DNA of 64,000 bases, from the NCBI GenBank assembly GCA_950295325.1, contig OX485804.1, forward strand, positions 66,812,033 through 66,876,032. Direction: 5' to 3'. Both the position numbers and the translations under genes were made by a program. The DNA is from Polytrichum commune (Eukaryota > Streptophyta > Polytrichopsida > Polytrichales > Polytrichaceae). The notes under the pieces were generated by a model that did not search any database, had not been told where the DNA came from, and saw nothing but the letters and a program-made list of their open reading frames with translations. This document shows, in pieces, positions 31,306 through 43,720 of the stretch. Within the stretch, counting starts at the first letter, position 1, and each line of letters opens with the position of its first letter.

Positions 31306-32726
31306 CTGTAGAACACAGCTTCATGTATTAGTCTCGTAGCCAGCAACATTAAAGGACGGTATGAATATTATGTTCTGCATCATTAACACTACATAAAAGT
31401 TACCTTCCATCCGATTTTTGTGTTGTACTGCCCAGGACGTCGTCCAAAGTTCTGTCCTCCTTAGGCTGGACAGGACGGGAGCTGACCTTCACTGGCTCAA
31501 CATGTTCCTCCACCTCTGATACTACGGGGCACGCAGTGCGAGTTGAAGTGGATGCATCCTTTGTCGCCGTCGAAACTTCACCCATGTTCTGGACCGCTTT
31601 GTAGGCGTCATTGAAAAGTGCGCCTATTTCGTCCGCTGCAACACCAGCGTCCTGCGAGCATCCGGATGAGTCTAATGGTTTGTTGTGGGTGCAACCTGTA
31701 GGGGTAGTGTCGTCGAGGTTCAACCTCCGTGCTGGAGAAACCATTGTCCTGCCATCCGGAGGCCCTATTGCAAGCGTGTGAGACGGCGTCCTGTAAAACC
31801 ACGGTCTTGTGTTGACCATTTAGCAAAAGGCATAGGTGGAAGGCGCTTAATTGAACTCATAGGCTGATAAGGGTGTGGTATGAGACACGAACCTTAATGG
31901 CGTGTTCTGCATCTCAGAACTAAGCTGTGTTAGGGAGAGGTCCTGCGTGCTGATGCGGTCGACGCCATCGAAATCCATGTGCATAGGTATTGAGTCCAAA
32001 CTCTCCAAACTCATGGCCTCATGTACTTCACCCCCGAACCCCAGTGTTGATCGAGATGATTTTTCCATCGGCATCGCCACCTCTTCGAACAACAACGCCC
32101 TCGTGCAATGTAGGTCAGGGGCAATGTCATCTGTTGTTTCCTCCACTCCCATTCCACAATTGAACAACCGCAATTGGGTGGACCTTACATATTGCAAGCT
32201 CTGTACTATATCCTTCACCCGCATCTGCACGCAGGTGCTCTTCTTGTACAGGTCACCCAACGTCAATGTTCTTATGTCAACGTCCTCGCGGAAGACCATT
32301 GATGAACACAGGACCTGCGCCACATATCCTTCACTTACTTTTTCCATCGTATGTTGTTCTACCAGTACTGTTCTGCTTAATATAATACTATATTGTTTTA
32401 CATTCAATATTCAAAATGTACTGTTATACATATCATGTTCCAATTAACTCCCAATCGTCATAGTGAAGAACATGCTAAACCCCGAGGGTGATTGTTAGAT
32501 GAACAGAACTCAGGACATACCTCGCCACACTTCGCTTGGCGTTGCTCTCCGACGTCGACACTGAACCACATGTCAGCAAGCTCACTTTCACGGTGCATGC
32601 GGACCATGTCTGCGATGGCTCGTTGTGCGATCCTACCGATGAAGGACTCCATTTTCTTAACCACAGCCATTTGCCCTGATGGTTCGTGTCCAAGCAGAGC
32701 TGCAACGTCTGTGAATAGGACATCAA

Positions 32727-33699
32727 TGTCGCAACCCTTGCTAGCCCCCCTTGACAATCTTGCCAATTTTCAATTCTAGCAAAGGTTACGAGCGCTAACC
32801 ATTTGCATTCCGCCATGCTAATGGTTAGCTCCTCCTACCCCGGACCTTATAGTTCATAGGAGGGAACCAACCCTCCTACTTTGCTTTCGGGACTCACCCC
32901 TTAATCGGTAACCCATTCCTAGATGTGGACTTCTGTCCATGGAAGTCCAATCCCATGTTGATCATCGCGTTGCCGGAGCAACACTACAACAACCCGAACC
33001 ATACTAGGCAACTATGGCCTCACAATGGGCCAATGCCCATGGAGGCCGTGCCGTTCGGCCTCGGGTGGGTGAGGCCACACCACCTCACCCATATAAGCCT
33101 CTAGGACTTTACGCGGGGCCCCTACCCCACCGTCAACCAACCTCTTGTCTCTCTACCAAGAGTTGGGGCCAAGTGGACACTTTCCCTTAGCCGCTGGGCC
33201 TAGAACCCCCCAGCAGCTTCAGACCATCATAACTTCCTTGTACGATGTCTGATGCTTACACGCGACCACTCCATCTTCATCTACGCTTCACGTAGATGCC
33301 GATGGACTCCTCACTTGCCCCATTTGAGCAAGTCTTGAGGAAGTTATGCCTGTTTGAACCTTGGCAGTCCCGGGAATCACTCCCAGGCACTGCTGCACCA
33401 GGGCGCTGTCCCGGGACAGCGCCCCCCTCAAATGGCCATAACTCCTAGCTCACACCTCCGATTGAGGTGATCTTGAGCATTCTAGAATCACCACGCCATG
33501 AGCTACGCATAGCTCATGGCCTTACCCTCATGCCTCCTAGTCTCCGTGGGTGGGAGGCGTTCCCAACGCCCGGGGCCCTCACCCACACTAGGATCACTTG
33601 GGCCCTCTCACCAACGGCGCCACAAGTCCCGGGTGTCACTCCGGGGTCCCCCTTGTGCCCATGGTGTTTCGGGCACTCCTCATGGAGAGGTGCGCGACA
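32727..33699 (-). repeat. 3' LTR of gypsy C
   Basis: 973-bp LTR with the GATGCTTACACGCGACCACT variant near 33,250, distinct from the B-type. Confidence 0.95.
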
Positions 33700-34500
33700 C
33701 TCACCCCCACCAAACGGAGTCGATGCCCTCATCGACTATACTCCTAGTCGGCACACCAATTCTCAAGTTGCCATCCTCTATGGTGCGGCATTGTGTTTAC
33801 CTTAGGGCGCGACCCCCACAATGCATCTTCAAATTTGGCATAGTCCCAAAGGTGTCGTTCCTAGGTGGTCCGTTAGCGACCTTGGATCTCTCATCCAAGG
33901 ACCTAACCTACACTAGACCCACCTACTTTGGGACTCACTTGGGTTGCCCCTCCTTTGGGGCCTCCCCCGTTAGGCTCCACTAGCCTAACGTGACACATCT
34001 AGGCGAGACCTCAACGCTTCCACTAAGTTGTCTCGGTTGCAACTCCGAGATGGCTTTCCATTGTTAAGCCACGCCTCGATCGCACGGGGGTGATGCCAAG
34101 TCCCGCCCGACTCGGTTCCCACTTTGCTCTTTCGAGACATGGGTTCATGACTCCCATGCGCCAACTCTCGTTAGCTCGCGGGTAGCACTTTTATGAGCAC
34201 GCGCCATCACCTTGTCCCCGCCCGGACAAGCCCACAACTAAGAAGTTTCTTGGTTTTATCCAAGGCCCCTCCAAGCCATGGCCCCCAATTACTCGGCTTA
34301 CCCAACCTAGTTTGGCATATCTATTCCCCCTCTTCCATTAACCAAGCACAAGTACAAGACTAGGACCTCATCTCATACTTTTCTCTTTGCACCACTAAAG
34401 TTTGGACTTTATTCCCTCAAGCCAAAGAACAAGTTCATGTTGTGGAGTAATTAACCTCGAAGCTAACTGTGCTACTAGCGTCTCTCCCCCACTAAAGGAG

Positions 34501-35014
34501 ATTGATGTCCTCATCAATGCCTACGCTTCATTTTATTGGAATCCTTAGCCTTAGTTTCTTCAAAGTGCTTCACCTATTCATTGGTGTTCACCATGTCTCT
34601 TGCCGCCACCCAAGCGGTTTCTTTTTCATGGTATCCTCACCATTTCACCAAGTACTTTTTTGTACATTTTTTTCATTTTCACTTGGGCTTCCTACACTTG
34701 AGGATGCCCTCCTACCTCATGTTCCAAATGACCTCCACAAGGTCGGGAGGTGGCCTAATCACTTGCTTGTGATCGGGCCACAAGGTGTCGTCCTAAAATG
34801 ACTTTCGTAATGAGACATGAAATGTCGGATGCACTTTGATCTCCGGCGGTAATTCCAACTTATACATGTCCTTGAACACTTGTTCCACAATGGAAAACGA
34901 AGCTCCAATTTTGGACATGAACTTTGGAGTGAGGCCTTTGGGCAAGGTGAAGTTGTCCACATTCAACAACACCTTATTGGCCCACCTCATTCTCCACTTC
35001 GCGTCTTCCGGCAT
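34501..35014 (-). pseudogene. Chromodomain and integrase tail of gypsy C
   Basis: LPPEIKVHPTFHVSLRKSF is at the low end of 34,793-35,014. The chromodomain has TGA at 34,637-34,639 after YLVKW, as in B, and a second stop a few codons before its end. Confidence 0.8.
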
Positions 35015-35930
35015 TGATTTGCACTCTGTAGCGCCTTCGGGCTTTCTCCACCAACAACTTGGTCATCTCCAAGACTTGTTTACCATCCTTGGCCAAGTCC
35101 TCACCATCTTGGTTGAACTCTAGTGTTGAATGTGCCCCCTCGAGAGCTAGGTTAATAGGTTGGAGCGCATCCACTCCATAAGCCACCACCAAAGACCACC
35201 CCTTGGTAGCCAAGTGCGTGGCTACATTGCAATTACACTCCGCTCAACCCACATAGTCCGCCCAATCTCCTTGGTCCGCCCCCACCAAGTTCCTCAAGTA
35301 TTGCTTCAAGACTCCATTCACATGCTCCGCTTTCCCATTCATTTGGGAATGCAAGGCCGTGCTAAACCTTAGTTTCATTGCGACCTCCTTAGAGAAATGC
35401 ATTGAAAATGCACTTGTGAACTTTGGATCTTGATCCCACACAATCACTCTTGGCAACCCGTGGTGCCTCAACCATCCTTTGAGAAAAGGCTATGCGGTCT
35501 CCAACGCGGTGGCGGTTCCCACAATTGGCACCATGTGTGCCAACTTGGCAAACCGCTCTACCATCAACAAGATGGCATCATACCCATGTGACTCCGGCAA
35601 ACTTGTGATCAAGTCCATGCACATACTATGCCATGGCGCCGACGGGATAGGCAACGGTTGCAAGAAACCGCCTTGCTTTTGGTAAGAGGCTCGGTTCACT
35701 TGGCACTTTATTCATGCCTTCACAAAGTGGGTTATATCCTCCTTTATGCACCGCCAATGGTACCTCCATGACACCATTCTATGGCGGTTTTTTCTTTCTC
35801 CTCTATGGCCGGCAATAGGACTATCACATTTTTCCTTCAAAACCGATAGCCTCAACTTGCCTTGAGGCACATACACCCGACTTTGCTTACACTTGAACAA
35901 TCCGTCCACCAACTTAACCTCTTTGAGCAC
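34974..35930 (-). pseudogene. Integrase of gypsy C
   Basis: DD35E core as in A and B. TGA at 35,712-35,714 and TAG at 35,490-35,492 correspond to the family stops. Confidence 0.8.
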
Positions 35931-36179
35931 CTTGCTCTTGCGAAGCTCACCTAAAAGCTTTTGTGCCTCGGGGTAGTTAATTTACCCCTCCCGTATCTTG
36001 CATCACAAGTTTCCTTCGCCGGCACACATTAGCCACAAGGTTTGGATGGTTCTCATTGCTTGGAACTCATCCGGTCTACTTAGCGCATCCGGCACCACAT
36101 TTCCATGGTCCGGTTTGTGGACCAAATCCACCTTCATAAGCGCCAAACTATCATGCCACCGCAATGACTTGGCGCTCAC

Positions 36180-37220
36180 TTGCGCTTGAATGTCAAAATT
36201 CTTTTAGGACACATTGTCCATGTAGACCTTTGCTTTGTGCAACCCCAAATAGTGTTGCCACATCTTCAAGCAATGCACTACGGCAAAGAAATTCTTTGTC
36301 ATGAGTTGGTTGTCTTCTTTGACAACCATCGAGCTTCATGCTCCCATATGCAATGGCCATCCAATTACACATAATCCACCATTGGCAAAGCCACTCACCC
36401 CCGTATGCACCTCAAAAGGTTTGTCAAGCTCCGCGAACTTGAGCACGGGCGTCTAAAAACACTTGCTCTCAAGCTCCCTAAAGACTTGGTGGCAAGGCTC
36501 ATCCCACTCTTGGGATAGCCATTTCTTTCACAAGTCGGATAAGGTCGGATAACCATCAAGCTTAACGCTCTCATATGCAATGGCCATCCATCTTACATTA
36601 ACCATCCGCCAATGGCAAAGTCACTCGCCACCCCGTATTCACCTCAAAAGGTTTGTCAGGCTCCGCGAACTTGAACACGGGTGGCAAAGACGACTTTGTA
36701 TTAAGCTCCCCAAAGACTTTGGGGGCAAGGCTCATCCCACTCTTAAGATAGCCATTTCTTTCACAAGTCGCACAAGGTTTGACACCCTTTAAGCTTAATG
36801 CTCCCATATGCAATGGGCATCCATCTTGGATCAACATCCGCCAATGGTAAAGTCATTCGCCCCCGTATGCATCTCAAAAGGTTTGTCAAATTTCGCAAAC
36901 TTGAGCACGGGCGGCGAAAAGAGCTTGCTCTTAAGCTCCTCAAAAACTTGGTAACAAGGCTCATCCCACTCTTGGGATAGCCACTTCTTGCACAAGTTGG
37001 ACAAGGTCGGACAACCATCGAGCTTTATGCTCTTATATGCAATGGCCATCCATTTTACCTCAACATCCGCCAATGCTAAAGTCACTCGCCCCCGTATGCA
37101 CCTCAAAAGGTTTGTCAAAGTCCGCGAACTTAAGCACGGGCGGCGAAGAGAACTTGTTTTTTAGCCCCCCAAAGGCTTGGTGACAAGGCTCATCCCACTC
37201 TTGGGATAGCCATTTTCCTC
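36180..37220 (-). repeat. RNase H region with four tandem duplications (gypsy C)
   Basis: Anchors of the GGGATAGCCATTT type near 36,510, 36,742, 36,970 and 37,200; spacing 228-232 bp. Confidence 0.78.
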
Positions 37221-37532
37221 AATAAGTTGAATAAGGTCCTAGCAACCTTAGAAAACTCTCGAATGAAGTTGTGGTACTAATTGGCTAGGCCAACAAATGA
37301 CCTAAGCCATTTTTGAATGAAGGGCCAATTATCCTTTTGGATTGCCTTGACATTCTTCATGTTCGTCCACCAACTTCCTTTGTCACCACATACCTTAAGA
37401 ACTCAATCTCTCGTTGAGCAAAGTTATTTTTCATTCCTTGGCGGTAATTTTTTTTTGGGCAACACATTGGTGAATACATCCTTGTATCTCACCAACATCA
37501 CACCAATGTTGTTTAGGGGAGGCCCATCTTTC
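37190..37532 (-). pseudogene. RT remnant of gypsy C (core missing)
   Basis: Same junction between protease-linker and RT C-terminal text as in A and B. No palm motif. Confidence 0.7.
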
Positions 37533-37922
37533 CTAGCCTCCCCATACGTTCCTTGGAGTTGCTCCAATTGAACCACGACCATTATGCTTTCTATTTTTCA
37601 TTTGGTCCATTAAGACCAAATTCAACTTAGATCCTCCTACCACATGAGTCCTTGTCAATTTGAACTTCAATTCTTTGCCATTATGATACATCATAATGCA
37701 CCGCAAGCACACCGGCTTGCACCTCACATCTATCATGTGAGTTTCAAAGAAGGCGGCCTTCACAATGACATGCATTTCATCTATTTCACATGGTGTGAAA
37801 TTTTGACAAAAATCCAATGTCCCACATTGAAAGGTTACATGCATCGCGGCCTCCTTTGTCTCATGCGGTTCGCCCTTTCCAAACCACACCTTGGTGGGCT
37901 TCACCACTCTACCAATCGGCAA
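37533..37922 (-). pseudogene. Protease/linker region of gypsy C
   Basis: 129-residue frame homologous to A and B. Confidence 0.5.
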
Positions 37923-38074
37923 ACCCCAACTCCCTTGTGAGCTTTGGGGTCATGAAAGAATGCCTTAACTCTTTGTCAACCCATGAGACAAACCTCCCAT
38001 TTATTTGAGCCTCAAGGTACAAAATACTTGGCCTCGGCTTAAGGCTACTAGCCTTGGCCACAAAGCCATCGTCC

Positions 38075-38398
38075 AACATTTGGTCCTCGGCAACTTGGCT
38101 TGGCTTGGTCCGCAAAGCCAACTTTAAACATTTCGTCCGCGGGACAAATTGGTTTGGTGCCACAAAACCAATTTCTAATAATTTGTCCGCAAAACAAACA
38201 TGTTTTGCCTTGGTAGTACAAAGCCACCTTCCCACACTCCGTCCGCGGCACGAACATGAATTGCCTTGGTAGGACAAACCCACCTCCCAACATTACGTGC
38301 GTGGCACAAGTATGATTTGCTTTGGAAGCATAAAGCCACCTTTCAACATTCCGTCCGCGGCACCAACATGTTTTGCCTAAGTAAAATGGACCAAACAA
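38075..38398 (-). repeat. Gag-proximal repeats (gypsy C)
   Basis: Six ~60-65-bp units as in A and B. Confidence 0.7.
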
Positions 38399-39018
38399 TT
38401 TGCACTCATTTCTTTGGGACCTACTTTGGCTAAAGCCAGTTGTGGTGATGCGCCGCCAAACTTCTCTTTGGGACCATCGGCTTCAATGCTCTTGCAAACT
38501 TGATGGTCCCCACCATGTCCTCAAGAAGCCTTAGGGACTTAAACAGGGCATCCACCACCCGCTTTTAAAACCCCACCTAAAGGATGCATTTCTTAGAAAG
38601 CTCGTCCGTTTTAGGTGTATCCTTCATTTGTGCGTTTGAATAGCGCACATAGGCCTTAAGAGGCCCCGGGTGCCTCATTAGCACCAAATTCATTCCAACA
38701 TCAATACCTTCCAAGCATTTCGAATTGGAATTTCAATCCAACATTAATGCCCTCCAAGGTTTTGGGTGCTTTCGGTATTCTAGGCCCCAAATGTTTTTTG
38801 AGGTTTGAGGGAGCCCTTTCAAAGCACTCCTCCATTTTCCTTACCAAATCCACCCTCATGCCCACCATTGTCATTAGAACCAATGGTATGGTCAAATTCC
38901 ACTTGCACATGATCCTTGTTCCAATTTGAGCCTCACAACCTTTTGGAAACCCCGGGCTCACCATCATAACCCGCATTTTTGATAGTCATGTTTCCCTCAA
39001 AGTGCGAGCTCAAAACTT

Positions 39019-39040
39019 GGAACCCTGCTCTGATACCAAG
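39019..39040 (-). promoter_or_regulatory. Primer binding site, gypsy C
   Basis: CT then TGGTATCAGAGC on the minus strand next to the 5' LTR. Confidence 0.9.
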
Positions 39041-40013
39041 TGTCGCAACCCTTGCTAGCCCCCCTTGACAATCTTGCCAATTTTCAATTCTAGCAAAGGT
39101 TACGAGCGCTAACCATTTGCATTCCGCCATGCTAATGGTTAGCTCCTCCTACCCCGGACCTTATAGTTCATAGGAGGGAACCAACCCTCCTACTTTGCTT
39201 TCGGGACTCACCCCTTAATCGGTAACCCATTCCTAGATGTGGACTTCTGTCCATGGAAGTCCAATCCCATGTTGATCATCGCGTTGCCGGAGCAACACTA
39301 CAACAACCCGAACCATACTAGGCAACTATGGCCTCACAATGGGCCAATGCCCATGGAGGCCGTGCCGTTCGGCCTCGGGTGGGTGAGGCCACACCACCTC
39401 ACCCATATAAGCCTCTAGGACTTTACGCGGGGCCCCTACCCCACCGTCAACCAACCTCTTGTCTCTCTACCAAGAGTTGGGGCCAAGTGGACACTTTCCC
39501 TTAGCCGCTGGGCCTAGAACCCCCCAGCAGCTTCAGACCATCATAACTTCCTTGTACGATGTCTGATGCTTACACGCGACCACTCCATCTTCATCTACGC
39601 TTCACGTAGATGCCGATGGACTCCTCACTTGCCCCATTTGAGCAAGTCTTGAGGAAGTTATGCCTGTTTGAACCTTGGCAGTCCCGGGAATCACTCCCAG
39701 GCACTGCTGCACCAGGGCGCTGTCCCGGGACAGCGCCCCCCTCAAATGGCCATAACTCCTAGCTCACACCTCCGATTGAGGTGATCTTGAGCATTCTAGA
39801 ATCACCACGCCATGAGCTACGCATAGCTCATGGCCTTACCCTCATGCCTCCTAGTCTCCGTGGGTGGGAGGCGTTCCCAACGCCCGGGGCCCTCACCCAC
39901 ACTAGGATCACTTGGGCCCTCTCACCAACGGCGCCACAAGTCCCGGGTGTCACTCCGGGGTCCCCCTTGTGCCCATGGTGTTTCGGGCACTCCTCATGGA
40001 GAGGTGCGCGACA
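39041..40013 (-). repeat. 5' LTR of gypsy C
   Basis: 973 bp, apparently identical to 32,727-33,699. Confidence 0.95.
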
Positions 40014-40949
40014 ATCAATGTGTTCTGCGGCACTCTCGATGCCGGGGAAAGTACTCCAACCTGTTATAGGGATGTTATGGGCAATTGTCGTCAAGGCGAC
40101 TGACTGGACTGTGTCTCGAGCAAGCTCCAATATGTATTCCTTGTGGAGACCTCTAGTTGGGTGTGAGATTGGACGACTGAAGCCCGTATGATTTCTGACC
40201 AAGTACAAAAATGCTCTCAAAACATGCGGGCACTCACGCTCAAGTGACAAGGCTCGGTCTTCGTGTTCTCCAGTAGAACAGCTGACATCTCCAGCCACTC
40301 CTGTTCTGTGTGGTCCCATGGGCCAACCTTGAAATTTTTTAGAGGCCACTTTCTGAATATCTGGTACAACGGTGACCATTTCCACTTGGACTCCTCCTCC
40401 TTCTCTTTCACGGCGCTGTCAAATTTTCGTAACGCGTCTTCGACGTGATTTCTTCTAAAATTCTCAAAGTTGACCTTGGCGGCAGCAACCTTCTCATCGT
40501 ACTCCCTTTGTTCGATGCGATAATGAAGATAGTCTTTCAGGCGCCTGAGCTCTTCATACACGTTCACATCGGAATTGCTCTTAAAAACCCTGACCTGCGC
40601 CTTTTTTTTATCCAAAAAATCGCTATGTTCTCCAAGGTTCTTCTGCAATGTATACACCGGAAGAACATAAAAAACGACTCATTATAAGAACATAATATTG
40701 TACAGCCAATCTACTCTGGTAGAACATGAGATGATAGAGCACATTCAAAACTGAAGAACATGACATTAAAACACAATACCTGATTATTGCCATACAGGTA
40801 CCATTGCCCGAATGTAGCCCCAACGCGATTGCCAATAGAGCCATCTTCCAATTGTTTCTGGAGGTATTGCATGCAGCCATCCGCGTCATCTAAGAGACTT
40901 TTTGGCACCCAGTAATCGTCAGTCTCGTTGATAAGCACATAGAGACCAT

Positions 40950-42265
40950 CAGGGTTGTCTATCGCGACGTCATGACGGTGTCGTGTCGTGTCGTGACGGA
41001 CCCCTCCGTCACGACACAATAGGGTCCATGTAGGGTCAACATAGGGGGAACGGACTAGGGTGGGTAAAATACTTACCTTCTTGCCAAGGTGGCGTCCTAT
41101 GTGGCAGAAAACGCCGACGTGGTCGTGGATATGCCTAGCGCCAGGTAAATCATTTTGCCATTTTGTTTACCATTTTGTTAAAATCAAAGTAGTAAAAAAC
41201 GACTAAGGAGGGTGTGGGGCGGACGGGGGACGAGGGTGGGGCGGACGGGGGTGGGGGGGGGGAACGGAGCGGACGGGGTCGGGAACGGGGTTGGGAACGG
41301 GAGCGGACGGGGTCGGGAACGGGGGCGGACGGGGGGAACGGGAGCGGACGGGGGGGGAACGGAGCGGACGGGGCCGGGAACGGAGCGGACGGGGTCGGGG
41401 GCGGACGGGGGGGAACGGGAGCGGACGGAGGGGGGGGAAATTTTTTTTAAAAAAATGGGGCGGACGGGGAAGGGGGGGGGGGAAAAAAAAAAAAAAAACT
41501 GGGGCGGACGGGGGAGCGGACGGAGGGGAACGGGGCGTACGGGGTTGGGAACGGAGCGGACGGGGTCGGGAACGGAGCGGACGGGGTCGGGAACGGGGGC
41601 GGACGGGGTCGGGAATGGGGGCGGACGGGAGCGGACGGAGGGGGGGGAAATTTAAAAAAAAAAAAAATGGGGCGGACGGGGAAGGGGGCGGAAGGGGGAA
41701 AAAAAAAGAAAAAAAAAACTGGGGCGGACGGGGGAGCGGACGGAGGGGCGGACGGGGGGGAACGGGGCGTACGGGGTTGGGAACGGAGCGGACGGGGTCG
41801 GGAACGGGGGCGGACGGGGTCGGGAATGGGGGCGGACGGGAGCGGACGGAGGGGGGGGAAATTTTAAAAAAAAAAAAATGGGGCGGACGGGGAAGGGGGC
41901 GGAAGGGGGAAAAAAAAAGAAAAGAAAAACTGGGGCGGACGGGGGAGCGGACGGAGGGGCGGACGGGGGGGAACGGGGTTGGGAACGGAGCGGACGGGGT
42001 CGGGAACAAGGGCGGACGGGGGGGCGGACGGGCTCTAGTAAATTTTTCCCCACTTTACCTTTACTTTGCTGACATGTCATCACACGTGGACATTGTAAAT
42101 CCTACGTGTCCAAATTGGGTTAATGTAATTACACAAAAAAATTGGTAAAATTCAAGTCCGTCAGGATAAAGACAGCATCCGGTATAATGTCGTGACGGAT
42201 ACGTGTCGTGACGGCACGACATTATGCCGGGATTACCCTCCGTCACGACACAATAGACAACCCTG
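40950..42265. mobile_element. Non-autonomous hAT (1,316 bp) in the ULP gene
   Basis: Ends CAGGGTTGTCTAT / ATAGACAACCCTG. The 8-bp TSD GAGACCAT is at 40,942-40,949 and 42,266-42,273. It has no transposase. Its right ~230 bp match the right end of the large hAT (14,100-14,334), so it is a deletion derivative that the transposase at 9-13 kb could have moved. The G-rich core is described separately. Confidence 0.96.
41210..42030 (+). repeat. Higher-order G-rich array in the small hAT
   Basis: Elementary motif GGGGCGGACGGGGTCGGGAA, arranged in a ~210-bp higher-order unit repeated about three times (from ~41,450, ~41,667 and ~41,878). Each unit contains an interposed A-run (GGGGAAATTT followed by poly-A). 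Frames here encode only Gly/Arg/Glu or Pro/Ala/Ser low complexity. Confidence 0.85.
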
Positions 42266-43324
42266 GAGACCATCGACTGGCACTGGTTCTGGAGGCCGTG
42301 TAATCTCTTTAGGCGCATGGAAAAGAATTGTTGCCTCCTCGTATGCGTGTTGTTTGCACTCCTCCCGCGACATGGGGATAGGTTGGACAAGTTCAGTCGA
42401 GGGCTGGGCAACAACAAGGGGAATAGCATCTTCCTGCGGAGGCTCGGGTTGCAGAACAATGTCCGTCACAGGTACTGTTTGCGGAACAATGTCTATATCT
42501 ATGGCAGGATTCAAAAGTACACCATCGTGCGAAGTCGTAGCTCGAATAAGTTCAGTCTGCTGAACCTGTGGTTGGATATGTTCAGAGCGCAACGGCGAAG
42601 GCTGCGCACGATGTCCATGCTCGTGCGTCAGAACACGGAAGTGCCCATGACCACTGTTCTGCGAATTTGGAGTCGCCTCCTTTGATGTGGAGTCGGACTC
42701 GCTTGGCAATGTGCCCAAATTCAGCTCCTCTTCGCTGGAGGATATACAAATCCTGCGAGATGTCTTCCAATTGTTCTTCGGTCGTCGCTTACTGGCAGAG
42801 GGTGACTTGGGCACTCTAGGCGGTCCCTTCACTGCAAGGTTTTGGGGTGGTGATGAGGGAGGAATGTCCACACCAATGCTGCGAGTTCTACAACCAATGA
42901 TAGGAACGGGCGTCCTCGTTGGTAGCTTGCGTTTTCTGGATGGAACACCATGTTCTGCATCGGCAGCCACCAATGATGTACTGCCCACTGGATTGCTTGG
43001 CTCCCAGGTTGGATACATCTTGAGTGGCTTCTCTCCCGTGTAGCTCTTACATAGGTTAAACATCCTATGGTAAGAGACAATGTTCTTATCCTTGTATGAC
43101 TCATTGCAATAAATACAATTGAACATGTACCTGTTGTTGGCCATTTTAACCTTGTCCCTCGCCTGCCAATATGCCTCTACCACAAGCTCCTCATACTCAT
43201 CCTCTAGGTAGATACATGCACAGTTCTTCCTATTTTGTTTCATGGTACAACGGAAAATCCTAGATCTTCCATCTGGACCAGCAAACACCTACAAAACAAT
43301 ACCTGTTTAATATGCAGAACTGAT

Positions 43325-43720
43325 GGGAGGGAAGAAAGTTCTGATAGAACTACAAGACATGTTAAATTCCTAAAACTGATGAGAGGGAAGAAAGTTCTGA
43401 TAGAAAAACAGGACATGTTAATTTCCTAAAACTGATGAGAGGGAAGAAAGTTCTGATAGAAAAACAGGACATGTTAATTTCCTAAAACTGATGAGAGGGA
43501 AGAAAGTTCTGATAGAAAAAACAAGACATGTTAATTTCCTAAAACTGATGAGAGGGAAGAAAGTTCTGATAGAAAAAACAGGACATGTTAATTTCCTAAA
43601 ATTGATGAGAGGGAAGAAAGTTCTGATAGAAAAAACATGACATGTTAATTTCCTAAAACTGATGAGAGGGAAGAAAATTATGTGAGCAAAACATGACATG
43701 TTTAATACCTAAAACTGATG
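43325..43720 (-). repeat. Seven ~56-bp tandem repeats in intron 1 of the ULP gene
   Basis: Unit keyed on GAAGAAAGTTCTGATAGAAA with starts near 43,331, 43,387, 43,443, 43,499, 43,556, 43,613 and 43,669. It lies wholly inside the intron 43,289-43,840. Confidence 0.9.

Larger units (their letters stand above)
32727..40013 (-). mobile_element. Gypsy element C, complete, 7,287 bp
   Basis: LTRs of 973 bp at 32,727-33,699 and 39,041-40,013, no differences noticed by eye. TSD ATCAA is at 32,722-32,726 and 40,014-40,018. It has the same internal order and the same defects as B, but four RNase H tandem units instead of three. Inserted in an exon of the ULP gene. Confidence 0.95.

Noticed and set aside
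43418-43699. Frame with repeated LTCHVFSIRTFFPLI
   Set aside because: Translation of the ~56-bp intronic tandem repeats.
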